DNA of 64,000 bases from Streptomyces sp. MMG1533 (GCF_001279775.1 NZ_LGDG01000001.1:62001-126000); one strand, 5' to 3'. Counted from the stretch's first letter, positions 38,650-47,755 are shown. Numbers and translations are program-made. Notes: a model not told the origin generated them from the letters alone.

Positions 38650-41568
38650 TTATTCGAGGAGCTCCGCGTACGAGGCCATGGCCAGGGCTATGTCCGCCTG
38701 GGCCCAGAACCGGTGGTACGTGAAGGAGGGCGCGGCTCCGCCCGCCAAGTAGGCCTCGATCTTCGACCAGGCCGGATCGTCCTCGTAGAACGAGCGGATG
38801 GAGTCGAAGGTCGACGACCCGTTGATGGCGTCGCCGTTCGGCATGGTGCCGGTCCAGCCGCTCGGGACGTACACGCCGTCGTCGAAGCGGTTGTAGTCGG
38901 CGCGGGTCTCCGGGACGGCTATGCCGAGGCTGTCCTGGTAGTTGTCCCACATACCGTCGAGAAGAGCCTTGGCCGTGGTCGCGGCCTGGGTGTCACCGGA
39001 GCGGTCCGCGTAGTACGTCAGGGTCTTGGCGTACGCGGCGGCCACGCCGACGTCGTTGGTGTAGTCGGCGACGGTGACGTGAAGTCCGCTGTTGGCACCG
39101 GGACTTGACGCGTTCCAGGTGTCGGGCTGGCCGGACCACTGGAGCGTCGACGGGATCAGATAGGTGCCGTCCGGGTTGACCGTGGTCTTGGACAGTGCCC
39201 AGTCGACCCACTTGTCGAGGACCGTCTTGGCGTCCGCGTCACCTGTCTGCTGGTAGTACTCGGCCACCCGCTCCATCGACCACGCCTGGAAGCCGAACCA
39301 CTGGTTGGACGGCGGGTCGTGGTAGACGGGCTGCTGGTCGTAGTACATGCCGTAGAACGTCGACTTCCCGGCGGGCGGCGTCGCGTAGCGGCCCGACCAG
39401 CTGTTGGTCGCACCGCCCGCGATGGCACCCTCGTCCGACTGCAGCCAGCGGTAGAACTCCAGCTGCCGGTCGAGCGACTTGGCCCAGTCGGCCTGCCCCG
39501 TCGCCGACTTGGGCTTCAGGTCGGCGTAACTGCTCAGTGCGTACGCGGCCAGCGGGTTCTGGTAGCCGCCGTGCGTGTGGCTGGATCCGATGCGCCAGGC
39601 CCAGCCTGCCGAGGTGTCGGTGGCGCCGCCCCAGGCGTAGTACCAGGACATCAGGTAGTGCGAGGCGTCCTTGCCGGTGCCGGCCGGGCAGGTGGTGGGC
39701 CCGGCACAGTTGCCGACCTTCTTGAAGTACTTGTCGTACATCGAGTAGCGCAGGTAGTCGCCCATCTTCGCGGCCTTGCCGACGGTCGCGGAGACGTCAC
39801 CGCCCTTGCCCTGCTCCTTCGCCCAGATGTCCGCCCAGTACGCGGCCTGCACGGCGCGCGCGTCGGCGTCCGGGGCGTTGGTGAACTTCCACTGCTTGGC
39901 GTACGACGCGTCACCCGTGAACAGGTCCAGGTAGCCGTTGGTGCCGCCGTACTTGAAGGCGTCGCAAGTGGGCTGCGGGACGGTTTCCCACACCGACTCC
40001 TGCGCGCCGCGCTGGAAGGTGTTGATGTACGACGGTCCGGTGTCCGTCGGGCCTGCCTCGCACTTGCCCGGCGAGTTGCCGTAGCCGTAGACGTTGTCGA
40101 CGTCCTGCAGCCAGTGCATACCGTAGACATCGTCCGTACCGTATGCAGTCTTCAGTTCACCGGCGATCGGATCCGGACCGACCGAGACCGACGCGTCGAG
40201 CTTCGCCGGGTACTCGTTGGGGGTGTCCAGCTCGGGCGCGTACGTCGCCGGCTTCGAGGCGTTGTAGAAGGAGTTCGTCGGCTGGTCGGCGTGGGTCGGG
40301 ATCATGAACTTCTCCATGATGTCCCAGGCGCCGTTGAACTTCGTCCAGTCGCCGGTGACCTTGCCGTACATGGCCTGCAGCCAGAGAAGGTAGCTGTACG
40401 CCTCCGACGTGGTCTCGTGGCCGTGGTCCGGGGCCTCGACGATCAGCGTCTCGACCGAGTGGTAGGGGATGCCCTCGGGGGAGAAGTAGCCGCTGGCCGG
40501 GTTGGTGATCTTGCCGTAGAGCTCCAGGAACCGGGCGTCGTAAGCCTTCGACGCCGCGATCTGGGTGACCGTCACAGCGGACTTCGCGTGACCGGTGGCG
40601 CTCGACTCGAAGGTGGCCGCGCCGGTGCCGGAGGCGTCGGCCGTGATGGTCACCTTCTGTGCGGTGTTCCAGTTCGACGGGGTGAAGGTGAGAGACGCCC
40701 CGCCGGTCACCGACAGGCCCGTGTTGCCGCCTGTGCGGGCGGTGGTGACGGTCACGTTGGCGGACGGCTGGGTCGACAGCTTCACGTCGAACGTGCCCGT
40801 CTTGCCCTGCTGGACGGCCAGTTGGTTGGTCGAGGCCACCACGGCGGGACCCGAGGCGACCGTGATGCCGACCGGCGTGGACTCCGCGGACGCACCCAGG
40901 CTGTCGTACCCCTTCGCGAGGAGCGAATGACTGCCCACGGTCAAACTTGAGGCCGAGAGCGAGTACGGCGCCGTCGTGTCCGTGCCCAGCAGCGTGGTGT
41001 CGTCGTAGAACTCCACCTTGCTGATCGTCGCGCCGTCCGCGGCCGCGGCGGTCGCCGCGAGCGGGACCGCGTCACCCTGCGTGTAGACCGCGCCCGCGGC
41101 CGGGCTGGTCAGCACGGTGATCGGCGGCTGGTGCGCACCCGTGCAACTGGTGCCGTTCACCGCGAAGTCGGTCGGATTCGCGTTCGTGCCGCTGTAGGTG
41201 AACTGCGCGCCGGTGGAGACAGCGGCACCGACGGCGATCGTGCCGTTGTACGACGCGTTCTTCACCGTGACCGCCTGGCCGGACTGGGCCCAGGTGCCGT
41301 TCCAGCCGGTGCCGCTGAGCTTCTGGTTGCCCGCGTAGGCGTACGTCACGGTCCAGCCGGCTATGGGGTCCGTGCCACGGTTGGTGATCGTCAGGTCCGC
41401 GGTGAAACCGGAGCCCCAGTCGTTCGTCTTGTAGTCGACGCTGCACTGAAGTGGCGCCGCCTGTGCGGGAGTTGAGCCCGCGCTCAACATCGTGAAAGGA
41501 AGTGCCAGGGCCGCCACGACGGCGGTCCACAAACGCCGAGCGGTCCGGCATCTTGCTCTGGGGGGCAT
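38650..41568 (-). CDS. GH48 reducing-end cellobiohydrolase with N-terminal CBM2
   Basis: 972 residues: signal peptide (to about 37), CBM2 ([16 protein letters not shown]..., about 39-142), a bacterial Ig-like domain ([19 protein letters not shown]...), a second beta domain, and the GH48 catalytic domain from about 330 ([31 protein letters not shown]). The catalytic domain includes [13 protein letters not shown] (acid Glu) and the [16 protein letters not shown] core. It releases cellobiose processively from cellulose. The start is behind AAGGAGG; the -10 region overlaps a perfect CebR box. A rare-codon patch lies in the conserved TAYGTDD peptide. Confidence 0.95.
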   Translation of the reverse strand: MPPRARCRTARRLWTAVVAALALPFTMLSAGSTPAQAAPLQCSVDYKTNDWGSGFTADLTITNRGTDPIAGWTVTYAYAGNQKLSGTGWNGTWAQSGQAVTVKNASYNGTIAVGAAVSTGAQFTYSGTNANPTDFAVNGTSCTGAHQPPITVLTSPAAGAVYTQGDAVPLAATAAAADGATISKVEFYDDTTLLGTDTTAPYSLSASSLTVGSHSLLAKGYDSLGASAESTPVGITVASGPAVVASTNQLAVQQGKTGTFDVKLSTQPSANVTVTTARTGGNTGLSVTGGASLTFTPSNWNTAQKVTITADASGTGAATFESSATGHAKSAVTVTQIAASKAYDARFLELYGKITNPASGYFSPEGIPYHSVETLIVEAPDHGHETTSEAYSYLLWLQAMYGKVTGDWTKFNGAWDIMEKFMIPTHADQPTNSFYNASKPATYAPELDTPNEYPAKLDASVSVGPDPIAGELKTAYGTDDVYGMHWLQDVDNVYGYGNSPGKCEAGPTDTGPSYINTFQRGAQESVWETVPQPTCDAFKYGGTNGYLDLFTGDASYAKQWKFTNAPDADARAVQAAYWADIWAKEQGKGGDVSATVGKAAKMGDYLRYSMYDKYFKKVGNCAGPTTCPAGTGKDASHYLMSWYYAWGGATDTSAGWAWRIGSSHTHGGYQNPLAAYALSSYADLKPKSATGQADWAKSLDRQLEFYRWLQSDEGAIAGGATNSWSGRYATPPAGKSTFYGMYYDQQPVYHDPPSNQWFGFQAWSMERVAEYYQQTGDADAKTVLDKWVDWALSKTTVNPDGTYLIPSTLQWSGQPDTWNASSPGANSGLHVTVADYTNDVGVAAAYAKTLTYYADRSGDTQAATTAKALLDGMWDNYQDSLGIAVPETRADYNRFDDGVYVPSGWTGTMPNGDAINGSSTFDSIRSFYEDDPAWSKIEAYLAGGAAPSFTYHRFWAQADIALAMASYAELLE
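40116..40150. other. A/T-codon patch in GH48 with opposed TGCATAC words
   Basis: TGCATACCGTAGAC (40116-40129) faces CGTACCGTATGCAGTC (40135-40150). The coding strand reads ACT GCA TAC GGT ACG GAC GAT GTC TAC GGT ATG over a peptide strictly conserved in GH48, so only synonymous positions differ from normal Streptomyces usage. Confidence 0.55.
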
Positions 41569-41614
41569 GTGCTGGTTCCTCCTTGCGGCTCGGAGATGTC
41601 AAGGCTTGAACCAG

Positions 41615-41628
41615 TGGGAGCGCTCCCA
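41615..41628. promoter_or_regulatory. CebR box (GH48 promoter)
   Basis: TGGGAGCGCTCCCA, the perfect 14-bp palindrome bound by the cellobiose-responsive LacI-type repressor CebR in streptomycetes. It touches the GH48 -10 hexamer (CACTAT at 41628-41633, minus strand), which is 17 bp from -35 TTGACC (41651-41656). Confidence 0.92.
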
Positions 41629-41747
41629 TAGTGGGGACGGGGGTGGAAGGGGTCAAGGTGCTTGAAGAGTCGAAAAGATTCGACACGAGACGTTGAGGGA
41701 AAGTCAGCGGCTCCTCTGTTCTTTACCGTCACTTGGCGCTAGCTTCG

Positions 41748-41776
41748 TTGACACCAGTGGGAGCGATTCCATCAGT
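41748..41776 (+). promoter_or_regulatory. GH5 promoter with imperfect CebR box
   Basis: -35 TTGACA (41748-41753), 17 bp, ATCAGT. The spacer contains TGGGAGCGATTCCA (41758-41771), two changes from the CebR palindrome, placing the repressor between the hexamers. Start codon of GH5 at 41820. Confidence 0.75.
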
Positions 41777-41819
41777 CGACGCGTCCGTAACGACGCGCCC
41801 GAACTGCAAGGAGTCGCTC

Positions 41820-43301
41820 ATGCGACACCCCCCGCGTTCAGTACTTTTAGCCGTCGCCGGTTCGGTTGCTCTTGTCGGGTCCATGACTGCCACGGCAGTT
41901 ACGGCGTCCGGCGCCGCGCCCGCCTGCACGGTGGAGTACTCCGTCACCAGCCAGTGGGACACCGGCTTCCAGGGCGCCGTGAACATCACCAACAACACGG
42001 CGGCCGTGAGCAGTTGGAAGCTGACCTTCGACCTTGCGAACGGCCAGAAGGTCAACCAGGGCTGGAGCGCCAAGTGGTCCCAGTCCGGTACAACCGTCAC
42101 CGCCGCCAACGAGAGCTACAACGGCTCGCTCGGCACCGGCGCGAGCGTCAGCGCCGGGTTCCTCGCCTCCTCGTCGGGGAGCACCGCCGTACCGACGTCG
42201 TTCCGGTTGAACGGCACCACCTGCAACGTCGACGCCGAGCCGTCGCCCACCCCGGATCCGACCGATCCGCCGGACCCCGGTGACGGCACGGCACCCGCCC
42301 TGCGCGTTTCCGGCAACAAGCTCGTGGACGCCGAGGGCACCACCCGACGCATGCTCGGAGTGAACCGGTCCGGCGGCGAGTTCATGTGTGTCCAGGGCCG
42401 CGGCATCTTCGACGGCCCGGTCGACGACGCGTCGGTCAAGGCGATCGCCGACTGGAACGCCAACACCGTCCGCATCCCGCTCAACGAGGAGTGCTGGCTG
42501 GGCCTTTCCAACATCATGCCGGAGTACGCCGGCGCCAACTACATCAACGCCGTCAAGGACCTGGTGGCGAAGGTGAAGGCGAACGGCATGACGCCCATGC
42601 TCGAACTGCACTGGAGCTACGGCCAGTACACCGGAAACTCCGCCGGCTGCTCCGACGTGCACGCCAGCTGCCAGAAGCCGATGCCCGACATGCAGTACAC
42701 CCCGTCCTTCTGGACTTCGGTGGCAAACACCTTCAAGGACGACCCGACCGTCGCCTTCGACCTGTTCAACGAGCCCTATCCGGACCGCGCCACCTCCACG
42801 ACCACCCAGGCGTGGCAGTGCTGGCGGGACGGCGGCACCTGCCCCGGCATCGGGTATGAGGTCGCCGGTATGCAGGATCTCGTCGACGCCATACGGAACA
42901 CCGGCGCCAAGAACCTGATCCTGGCCGGCGGGCTCGCGTACTCGAACGACCTCAGCCAGTGGCTCACCTACAAGCCCACCGACCCGGCCGGCAACCTCGC
43001 CGCCGCCTGGCACGTGTACAACTTCAACACCTGCTCCAACGAGAGCTGCTGGAACTCCACGCTGGCCCCGGTCGCCGCCCAAGTGCCGCTCCTGGCCGGG
43101 GAGATCGGCGAGAACACCTGCTCGCACGGCTTCGTCGACCAGGTCATGAAGTGGTTCGACGACCGCGGTCTGTCGTACCTGGGCTGGACCTGGAACACCT
43201 GGGACTGCAACACCGGTCCCGCTCTGATCTCCGGTTACGACGGTACGCCCACGGCGTACGGCATCGGGCTGCGCGACCATCTGCGCGCCCTGAACGGCTG
43301 A
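41820..43301 (+). CDS. GH5 endoglucanase with N-terminal CBM2
   Basis: 493 residues: signal peptide ending near 35, CBM2 (CTVEYSVTSQWDTGFQGAV..., about 38-138), a Pro/Asp/Thr linker (PSPTPDPTDPPDPGDG), then a GH5 TIM barrel. The acid/base Glu is in VAFDLFNEPYPD and the nucleophile Glu in LLAGEIGENTCSHGF. It cuts internal beta-1,4-glucan bonds. AAGGAG sets the ATG. A/T-ending codons cluster at 42852-42896. GH6 follows 47 bp later, probably in one transcript. Confidence 0.93.
   Translation: MRHPPRSVLLAVAGSVALVGSMTATAVTASGAAPACTVEYSVTSQWDTGFQGAVNITNNTAAVSSWKLTFDLANGQKVNQGWSAKWSQSGTTVTAANESYNGSLGTGASVSAGFLASSSGSTAVPTSFRLNGTTCNVDAEPSPTPDPTDPPDPGDGTAPALRVSGNKLVDAEGTTRRMLGVNRSGGEFMCVQGRGIFDGPVDDASVKAIADWNANTVRIPLNEECWLGLSNIMPEYAGANYINAVKDLVAKVKANGMTPMLELHWSYGQYTGNSAGCSDVHASCQKPMPDMQYTPSFWTSVANTFKDDPTVAFDLFNEPYPDRATSTTTQAWQCWRDGGTCPGIGYEVAGMQDLVDAIRNTGAKNLILAGGLAYSNDLSQWLTYKPTDPAGNLAAAWHVYNFNTCSNESCWNSTLAPVAAQVPLLAGEIGENTCSHGFVDQVMKWFDDRGLSYLGWTWNTWDCNTGPALISGYDGTPTAYGIGLRDHLRALNG
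42852..42896. other. A/T-codon patch in GH5 with GGTATGCAGGAT word
   Basis: GGG TAT GAG GTC GCC GGT ATG CAG GAT CTC ... ATA CGG. The 12-mer GGTATGCAGGAT (42867-42878) occurs twice more in the intergenic array at 28100 and 28199. Confidence 0.5.
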
Positions 43302-43348
43302 CAGCTCCCGCAACCGAGTCACCCGCAACCGAGAAGGAACCCGCACTC

Positions 43349-45058
43349 ATGAGTCGTACCAGAACCGCGATGCTCGCTGCACTGGCGCTGGTCGCCGGTG
43401 CCTCCGGGACGGCCTTCGCCGTCGTCCCCGGAGACGTCGGCGCCGCCGCCATCCCGTGCACCGTCGACTACAAGGTGCAGAACCAGTGGGACACCGGCTT
43501 CACCGCCGCCGTCACCATCACCAACAACGGCGCTGCCAAGTCGAGTTGGGCGCTGAAGTGGTCGTACGCCGGCAACCAGAAGGTCACCAGCGGCTGGAAC
43601 GCCAAGATCAGCCAGAGCGGCACCGCCGTCACCGCCGCAAACGAGTCCTACAACGGCACGCTCGCCACCGGTGGTTCGGCCAGCTTCGGCTTCCAGGGCA
43701 CCTACAGCGGCAGCAACGCCATCCCGGCCACCTTCACCCTCGACGGCGTGACCTGCAACGTCGACGACGGCGGCGGCGGCCCCACCGATCCGCCGGACCC
43801 GACCGGCCCGAAGGTCGACAACCCGTACTCCGGCGCCAAGGTGTACGTGAACCCGGAGTGGTCCGCGAAGGCCGCCGCCGAGCCGGGCGGCAGCCGCATC
43901 TCCAGCCAGCCGACCGGTGTGTGGCTGGACCGGATCGCCGCCATCAACGGCGCCAACGGCGGCATGGGCCTGCGCGACCACCTGGACGAGGCGCTGACGC
44001 AGAAGGGTGCCGACGAGCTCGTCGTCCAGCTGGTCATCTACAACCTGCCCGGACGCGACTGCGCCGCCCTCGCCTCCAACGGCGAACTCGGCCCGACGGA
44101 GATCGACCGGTACAAGACGGAGTACATCGACCCGATCGCCGCGATCCTCGCCGATGCCAAGTACGCCGCGCTGCGGATCGTCACCACCATCGAGATCGAC
44201 TCCCTGCCCAACCTCGTCACCAACACCGGAAGCCGGCCCACGGCCACCCCGCAGTGCGACGTGATGAAGGCCAACGGCAACTACCAGAAGGGCGTCGGCT
44301 ACGCCCTGAACAAGCTCGGTGACGTGGCCAACGTCTACAACTACATCGACGCCGGCCACCACGGCTGGATCGGCTGGGACGACAACTTCGCCGCCAGCGC
44401 CACCGTGATGAAGGAGGCGGCGACCAGCGAGGGCGCCACCGTCAACGACGTCCACGGCTTCATCACCAACACCGCCAACTACAGCGCCCTGAAGGAGAAC
44501 AACTTCACCATCAACGACTCCGTGGCCGGCAAGTCGGTCCGCGAGTCCAAGTGGGTCGACTGGAATCGGTACGTCGACGAGCTGTCGTTCGCCCAGGCGT
44601 TCCGCAACCAGCTGGTCACGACCGGCTTCAACTCCGGTATCGGCATGCTGATCGACACCTCCCGCAACGGCTGGGGCGGCGCCGCACGGCCCGCCGGACC
44701 GGGCGCCACGACCACCGTGGACACCTACGTCGACGGCGGCCGCTACGACCGTCGCATCCACATCGGCAACTGGTGCAACCAGTCCGGTGCCGGCCTCGGC
44801 GAGCGTCCGCAGGCCAACCCGGCCACCGGGATCGACGCGTACGTGTGGATGAAGCCCCCGGGCGAGTCCGACGGCTCGAGCCAGGCCATCGACAACGACG
44901 AGGGCAAGGGCTTCGACCGGATGTGCGACCCGACCTACACGGGCAACCCGCGCAACGGCAACAACCTCTCCGGCGCCCTGCCGAACTCCCCGCTGTCGGG
45001 ACACTGGTTCTCGGCGCAGTTCCAGGAGCTCATGAAGAACGCCTACCCGGCGCTCTGA
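43349..45058 (+). CDS. GH6 cellobiohydrolase with N-terminal CBM2
   Basis: 569 residues: signal peptide, CBM2 (IPCTVDYKVQNQWDTGF..., about 36-135), Gly/Pro/Asp linker, and a GH6 catalytic domain starting VDNPYSGAKVYVNPEWSAKA. It shows QLVIYNLPGRDCAALASNGE (catalytic Asp region), TTIEIDSLPNLVTN, YIDAGHHGWIGW and GNWCNQSGAGLGERP. It is an exo-acting cellulase of opposite polarity to GH48, so the two complement each other. The CBM2 is very similar to that of GH5, pointing to duplication. Confidence 0.94.
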   Translation: MSRTRTAMLAALALVAGASGTAFAVVPGDVGAAAIPCTVDYKVQNQWDTGFTAAVTITNNGAAKSSWALKWSYAGNQKVTSGWNAKISQSGTAVTAANESYNGTLATGGSASFGFQGTYSGSNAIPATFTLDGVTCNVDDGGGGPTDPPDPTGPKVDNPYSGAKVYVNPEWSAKAAAEPGGSRISSQPTGVWLDRIAAINGANGGMGLRDHLDEALTQKGADELVVQLVIYNLPGRDCAALASNGELGPTEIDRYKTEYIDPIAAILADAKYAALRIVTTIEIDSLPNLVTNTGSRPTATPQCDVMKANGNYQKGVGYALNKLGDVANVYNYIDAGHHGWIGWDDNFAASATVMKEAATSEGATVNDVHGFITNTANYSALKENNFTINDSVAGKSVRESKWVDWNRYVDELSFAQAFRNQLVTTGFNSGIGMLIDTSRNGWGGAARPAGPGATTTVDTYVDGGRYDRRIHIGNWCNQSGAGLGERPQANPATGIDAYVWMKPPGESDGSSQAIDNDEGKGFDRMCDPTYTGNPRNGNNLSGALPNSPLSGHWFSAQFQELMKNAYPAL

Positions 45059-45068
45059 CTCCTTGAGT

Positions 45069-45124
45069 GATCCGCCGGGGCCGGCCTTCGCGGGCCGGAC
45101 CCCGGCGGATCGCACGGATTTTTT
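45069..45124 (+). terminator. terminator with T-run after GH6
   Basis: GATCCGCCGGGG / CCCCGGCGGATC outer stem with an inner CCGGCC/GGCCGG stem, followed by TTTTTT (45119-45124): a classical intrinsic terminator, unusual at this GC content. Confidence 0.92.
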
Positions 45125-45202
45125 GCGGTCGTGGCAACAGCGGTGGCCCTTGCGCGGTGCGTCGGCGCACGCTGGCGGCATCCTGACGAGAGGCTGACTT
45201 CC

Positions 45203-46105
45203 ATGGCGCACCACGACCACGACCCGCACGATCACGGCCCGCACGATCACGGTCACGGCCACAGCGACATCGACTGGAACGAGATGGCCTCGCTGCTGGA
45301 GAACCAGGCGGAGCTGTTCACCCCCCTGTACGAGCGGGCCCTGGCGTGGCTCGGTCACAAACAGACCGAACCGGGGCTCATCGTCGACGCGGGCAGCGGA
45401 CCAGGCGTGGTCTCCTGTCTGCTCGCCGATGCCTTCCCCGGCGCCCGCGTCGTCGCCGTCGACAGCTCCGAACCGCTGCTGGAACGGGCCCGGGCCCGGG
45501 CCGGCCGACTCGGCGTGGCCGACCGTTTCGACACCCTCGCCGGTGAACTGCCCGGCGTCCTCGACGACTTGGAGTATCCGGCCGACCTGCTGTGGGCCAG
45601 CCGGAGCCTGCACCACCTCGGCGACCAGCGCGCCGCCCTCGCCGCCTTCGCGGCCCGGCTCGCACCCGGCGGCACCCTCGCGCTCCTGGAGGGCGGCCTG
45701 CCCACCCGGTTCCTGCCCCGTGACATCGGCATCGGGCGGCCCGGGCTGCAGGCACGCCTCGACGCGCTGGAGGAGGAGCGGTTCGCGACGATGCGCGCGG
45801 ACCTGCCCGATGTCGTCGCCGAGACCGAGGACTGGCCGGCGCTGATGACCGCGGCGGGTCTGAGGCCGACCGGCACGCGCAGCTTCCTCCTCGACCTGCC
45901 CGCACCGACCACGGACCGGGCCCGCGCCTACGTCGCCGAGTCCCTGACCCGTCGCCGCGAAGGGCTCGGCGACCACCTCGACGCCTCCGACCGTGCCACC
46001 CTCGACCGGCTCGTGGATCCCGAGGACCGGGCGAGCGTGCACCATCGGCCGGATGTGTTCGTGCTGGCAGCCCATACGGTGTACACGGCCGTGCGTTCGG
46101 GATGA
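45203..46105 (+). CDS. SAM-dependent methyltransferase with His-rich N-terminus
   Basis: 300 residues. The first 21 residues, MAHHDHDPHDHGPHDHGHGHS, hold nine His in an HD/HGH pattern, a likely Ni/Zn/Cu-binding tail. The remainder is a class I methyltransferase (LIVDAGSGPGVVSCLLADAF, VVAVDSSEPLLERA, LLWASRSLHHLGDQ). Substrate unknown. The ATG follows a weak GAGAGGC site. The stop overlaps an in-frame ATG (46102) leading into the SDR frame, but the SDR start at 46291 looks better. The last codons contain CATACGGTGTACACGG. Confidence 0.82.
   Translation: MAHHDHDPHDHGPHDHGHGHSDIDWNEMASLLENQAELFTPLYERALAWLGHKQTEPGLIVDAGSGPGVVSCLLADAFPGARVVAVDSSEPLLERARARAGRLGVADRFDTLAGELPGVLDDLEYPADLLWASRSLHHLGDQRAALAAFAARLAPGGTLALLEGGLPTRFLPRDIGIGRPGLQARLDALEEERFATMRADLPDVVAETEDWPALMTAAGLRPTGTRSFLLDLPAPTTDRARAYVAESLTRRREGLGDHLDASDRATLDRLVDPEDRASVHHRPDVFVLAAHTVYTAVRSG
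46073..46088. other. CATACGGTGTA word at methyltransferase 3' end
   Basis: CATACGGTGTACACGG, third occurrence of the 11-mer also seen at 25468 and 63470. The 14-mer CGACTGTAGACAAT shared with 29592 lies 21 bp downstream (46109-46122). Confidence 0.5.
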
Positions 46106-46290
46106 AGTCGACTGTAGACAATCCTGGCGGCCCCGACCGCGCATTCAACGCCAGCCTCAACGCCACCCCCCACCCCACCCCGGCCCCAACTCCGGCCCCA
46201 GCCAAACCCCTTGACTTCGAGAACGCTCCAACTGATGGACTCCCCGGCATCGACACAAACGCAAGCTCCATCGAAGTCCCAGGGGGAACC

Positions 46291-46992
46291 ATGACCGACT
46301 CTCCGGTCGCGCTCATCACCGGCGGCGGCAGTGGCATCGGCGCGGCGGTCGCCCGGCGGCTGCTCGACGCCGGCCACCGGGTGGCCGTCACCGGCCGCGG
46401 CGAGGAACGGCTGCGCGGCTTCGCCGAGGAACTCGGCCTTCCCGACGGTCTGTTGACGCTCGTCGGCAACGCGGCCGAGTACGACAGTATCCAGTCGGCG
46501 GTCGACCGTACGCTCAAGGAATACGGTCGGCTGGATACAGTCGTCGCCAACGCCGGCTTCGCCACCCACGACTCCGTGGCGGACGGCGACCCCGCCGGAT
46601 GGCCCGAGATGGTGCTGACCAACGTCCTCGGCCCCGCGCTGCTCATCCGTGCGTCGATCGACGCCCTCAAGGAGACCCGCGGCCGGATCGTGCTCGTCGG
46701 CAGTGTCGCCGGGTTCGTGCCGACGCCGGGCAACGTCTACGGGGCGACGAAGTGGGCGGTGACCGGTCTCGCCGAGAACACCCGTCGGCAGGTGACGGAG
46801 TTCGGCGTGGGCGTGACCCTGATCGCGCCCGGCCGGGTGGAGACCCCGTTCTGGGACAGCTACGGAAGTCTGCCTCCCGGGCATCTGCTCACCGCCGACC
46901 AGATCGCCGACTCCATCGTGTGGGCCATGGGGCAACCCGTCGGCGTCGACGTCAACACCGTCGTCGTACGGCCGATCGGGCAGCCCAACTGA
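46291..46992 (+). CDS. short-chain dehydrogenase/reductase (SDR)
   Basis: 233 residues: TGGGSGIG nucleotide motif near 11-18, VVANAG, catalytic SVAGFVPTPGNVYGATK (Ser, Tyr, Lys) and PGRVETPFW. A classical SDR of unknown substrate. AGGGGGAA precedes the ATG; the 185 bp before it is codon-poor and contains CGACTGTAGACAAT. A patch with AGT ATC CAG ... GAA TAC GGT CGG CTG GAT ACA (46481-46545) departs from normal codon use. Confidence 0.88.
   Translation: MTDSPVALITGGGSGIGAAVARRLLDAGHRVAVTGRGEERLRGFAEELGLPDGLLTLVGNAAEYDSIQSAVDRTLKEYGRLDTVVANAGFATHDSVADGDPAGWPEMVLTNVLGPALLIRASIDALKETRGRIVLVGSVAGFVPTPGNVYGATKWAVTGLAENTRRQVTEFGVGVTLIAPGRVETPFWDSYGSLPPGHLLTADQIADSIVWAMGQPVGVDVNTVVVRPIGQPN
46481..46545. 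other. A/T-codon patch in SDR gene
   Basis: Contains GACAGTATCCAGTC and GGCTGGATACAGTC, two opposed GTATCC/GGATAC words about 45 bp apart within coding sequence. Confidence 0.4.
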
Positions 46993-47005
46993 TGGGATCC
47001 GTCCG

Positions 47006-47707
47006 TCAGTTGTCGAGCAGGAACCGCTTCGTGAGCCGCTGACCCAGGGCCACCGCCGCCTTGTGGTTCTCGATGGGGGACACCTGGGAGTTCTTGAACA
47101 GGATGTACGTCACCCCGGAGGCCGTACCGCCCGTCGACGGGTTCGGGTCGATGTCGAGGGCGCGGGCGGTGGCGTACGACGCCTCACCGATGATCTTCGT
47201 CGGGCCGGTGTCGCCGACCACGGCGTACCGGACCTGCTTGTCGTGGATCACCGCGACCACGGCGCCGCCCCTGATGCCCGCGCGGGCGGGGTTCCAGATG
47301 CCGCTCGCCCCGGGCACGACGACGTACGGCAGCGTGTCGGAGCGCAGTGGCCTGCCGTCGGACTGGTGGAACGCGGTGTCGGCATAAAACCAGGGGTCGG
47401 TGCGCTCGTTGCACTTCGCGGTGCGCCGGCCGTCGCAGTCGATGTCCATGTCGGCCTTCCAGAACACGGCGCCCTTCTTGCCGCACACGGGGATCGCGGC
47501 CCGGGTGTTCGCGTCGGTGCGGTACCTGCCGTGGGAGACCTGCGTGCAGGACGTCACCTTCGCGAGGAGGTCGGCCGCGCCGACAGAGCCTTCGCCGGCC
47601 GACGTCGGGCGCGCGGTGCCGTGGGCGCTCGCGGTGAGCGGGAGCTGCCCGGCGGTCAGCAGGGCGGCCGCGGAGAGCGTGGCGAGGGTCAGTGTCCGGA
47701 GGTGCAC
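47006..47707 (-). CDS. GH75 chitosanase, secreted
   Basis: 233 residues with an N-terminal signal peptide (MHLRTLTLATLSAAALLTAGQLPLTASA). The GH75 core AVFWKADMDIDCDGRRTAKCNERTDPWFYADTAFHQ carries the catalytic acid region, and IRGGAVVAVIHDKQVRYAVVGDTGP follows. It hydrolyses chitosan outside the cell. GTG start. Upstream is a nested palindrome (47725-47755), probably an operator. Convergent with the SDR gene. TGG TTT TAT GCC (about 47382-47393) is a small A/T-codon run. Confidence 0.88.
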   Translation of the reverse strand: MHLRTLTLATLSAAALLTAGQLPLTASAHGTARPTSAGEGSVGAADLLAKVTSCTQVSHGRYRTDANTRAAIPVCGKKGAVFWKADMDIDCDGRRTAKCNERTDPWFYADTAFHQSDGRPLRSDTLPYVVVPGASGIWNPARAGIRGGAVVAVIHDKQVRYAVVGDTGPTKIIGEASYATARALDIDPNPSTGGTASGVTYILFKNSQVSPIENHKAAVALGQRLTKRFLLDN

Positions 47708-47724
47708 TGGGAGGGGGCCCTTCC

Positions 47725-47755
47725 GTAGGGAAATCCGTTAGTAACGTGTCCCTAC
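47725..47755. promoter_or_regulatory. nested inverted repeat upstream of chitosanase
   Basis: Outer arms GTAGGGA (47725-47731) and TCCCTAC (47749-47755) enclose the palindrome CGTTAGTAACG (47735-47745). It lies 18 bp before the GTG start, where a repressor would block transcription or initiation. Confidence 0.5.

Noticed and set aside
43319..46144. A 941-codon minus-strand frame across GH6 and the methyltransferase
   Set aside because: Shadow frame; both plus-strand genes have complete domains, signal peptides and ribosome sites.
46102..46290. 63-codon in-frame N-terminal extension of the SDR gene starting at an ATGA overlap
   Set aside because: The extension is Pro/Ala/Thr-rich with atypical codon use and carries the CGACTGTAGACAAT word; the ATG at 46291 has a good ribosome site and matches normal SDR N-termini.
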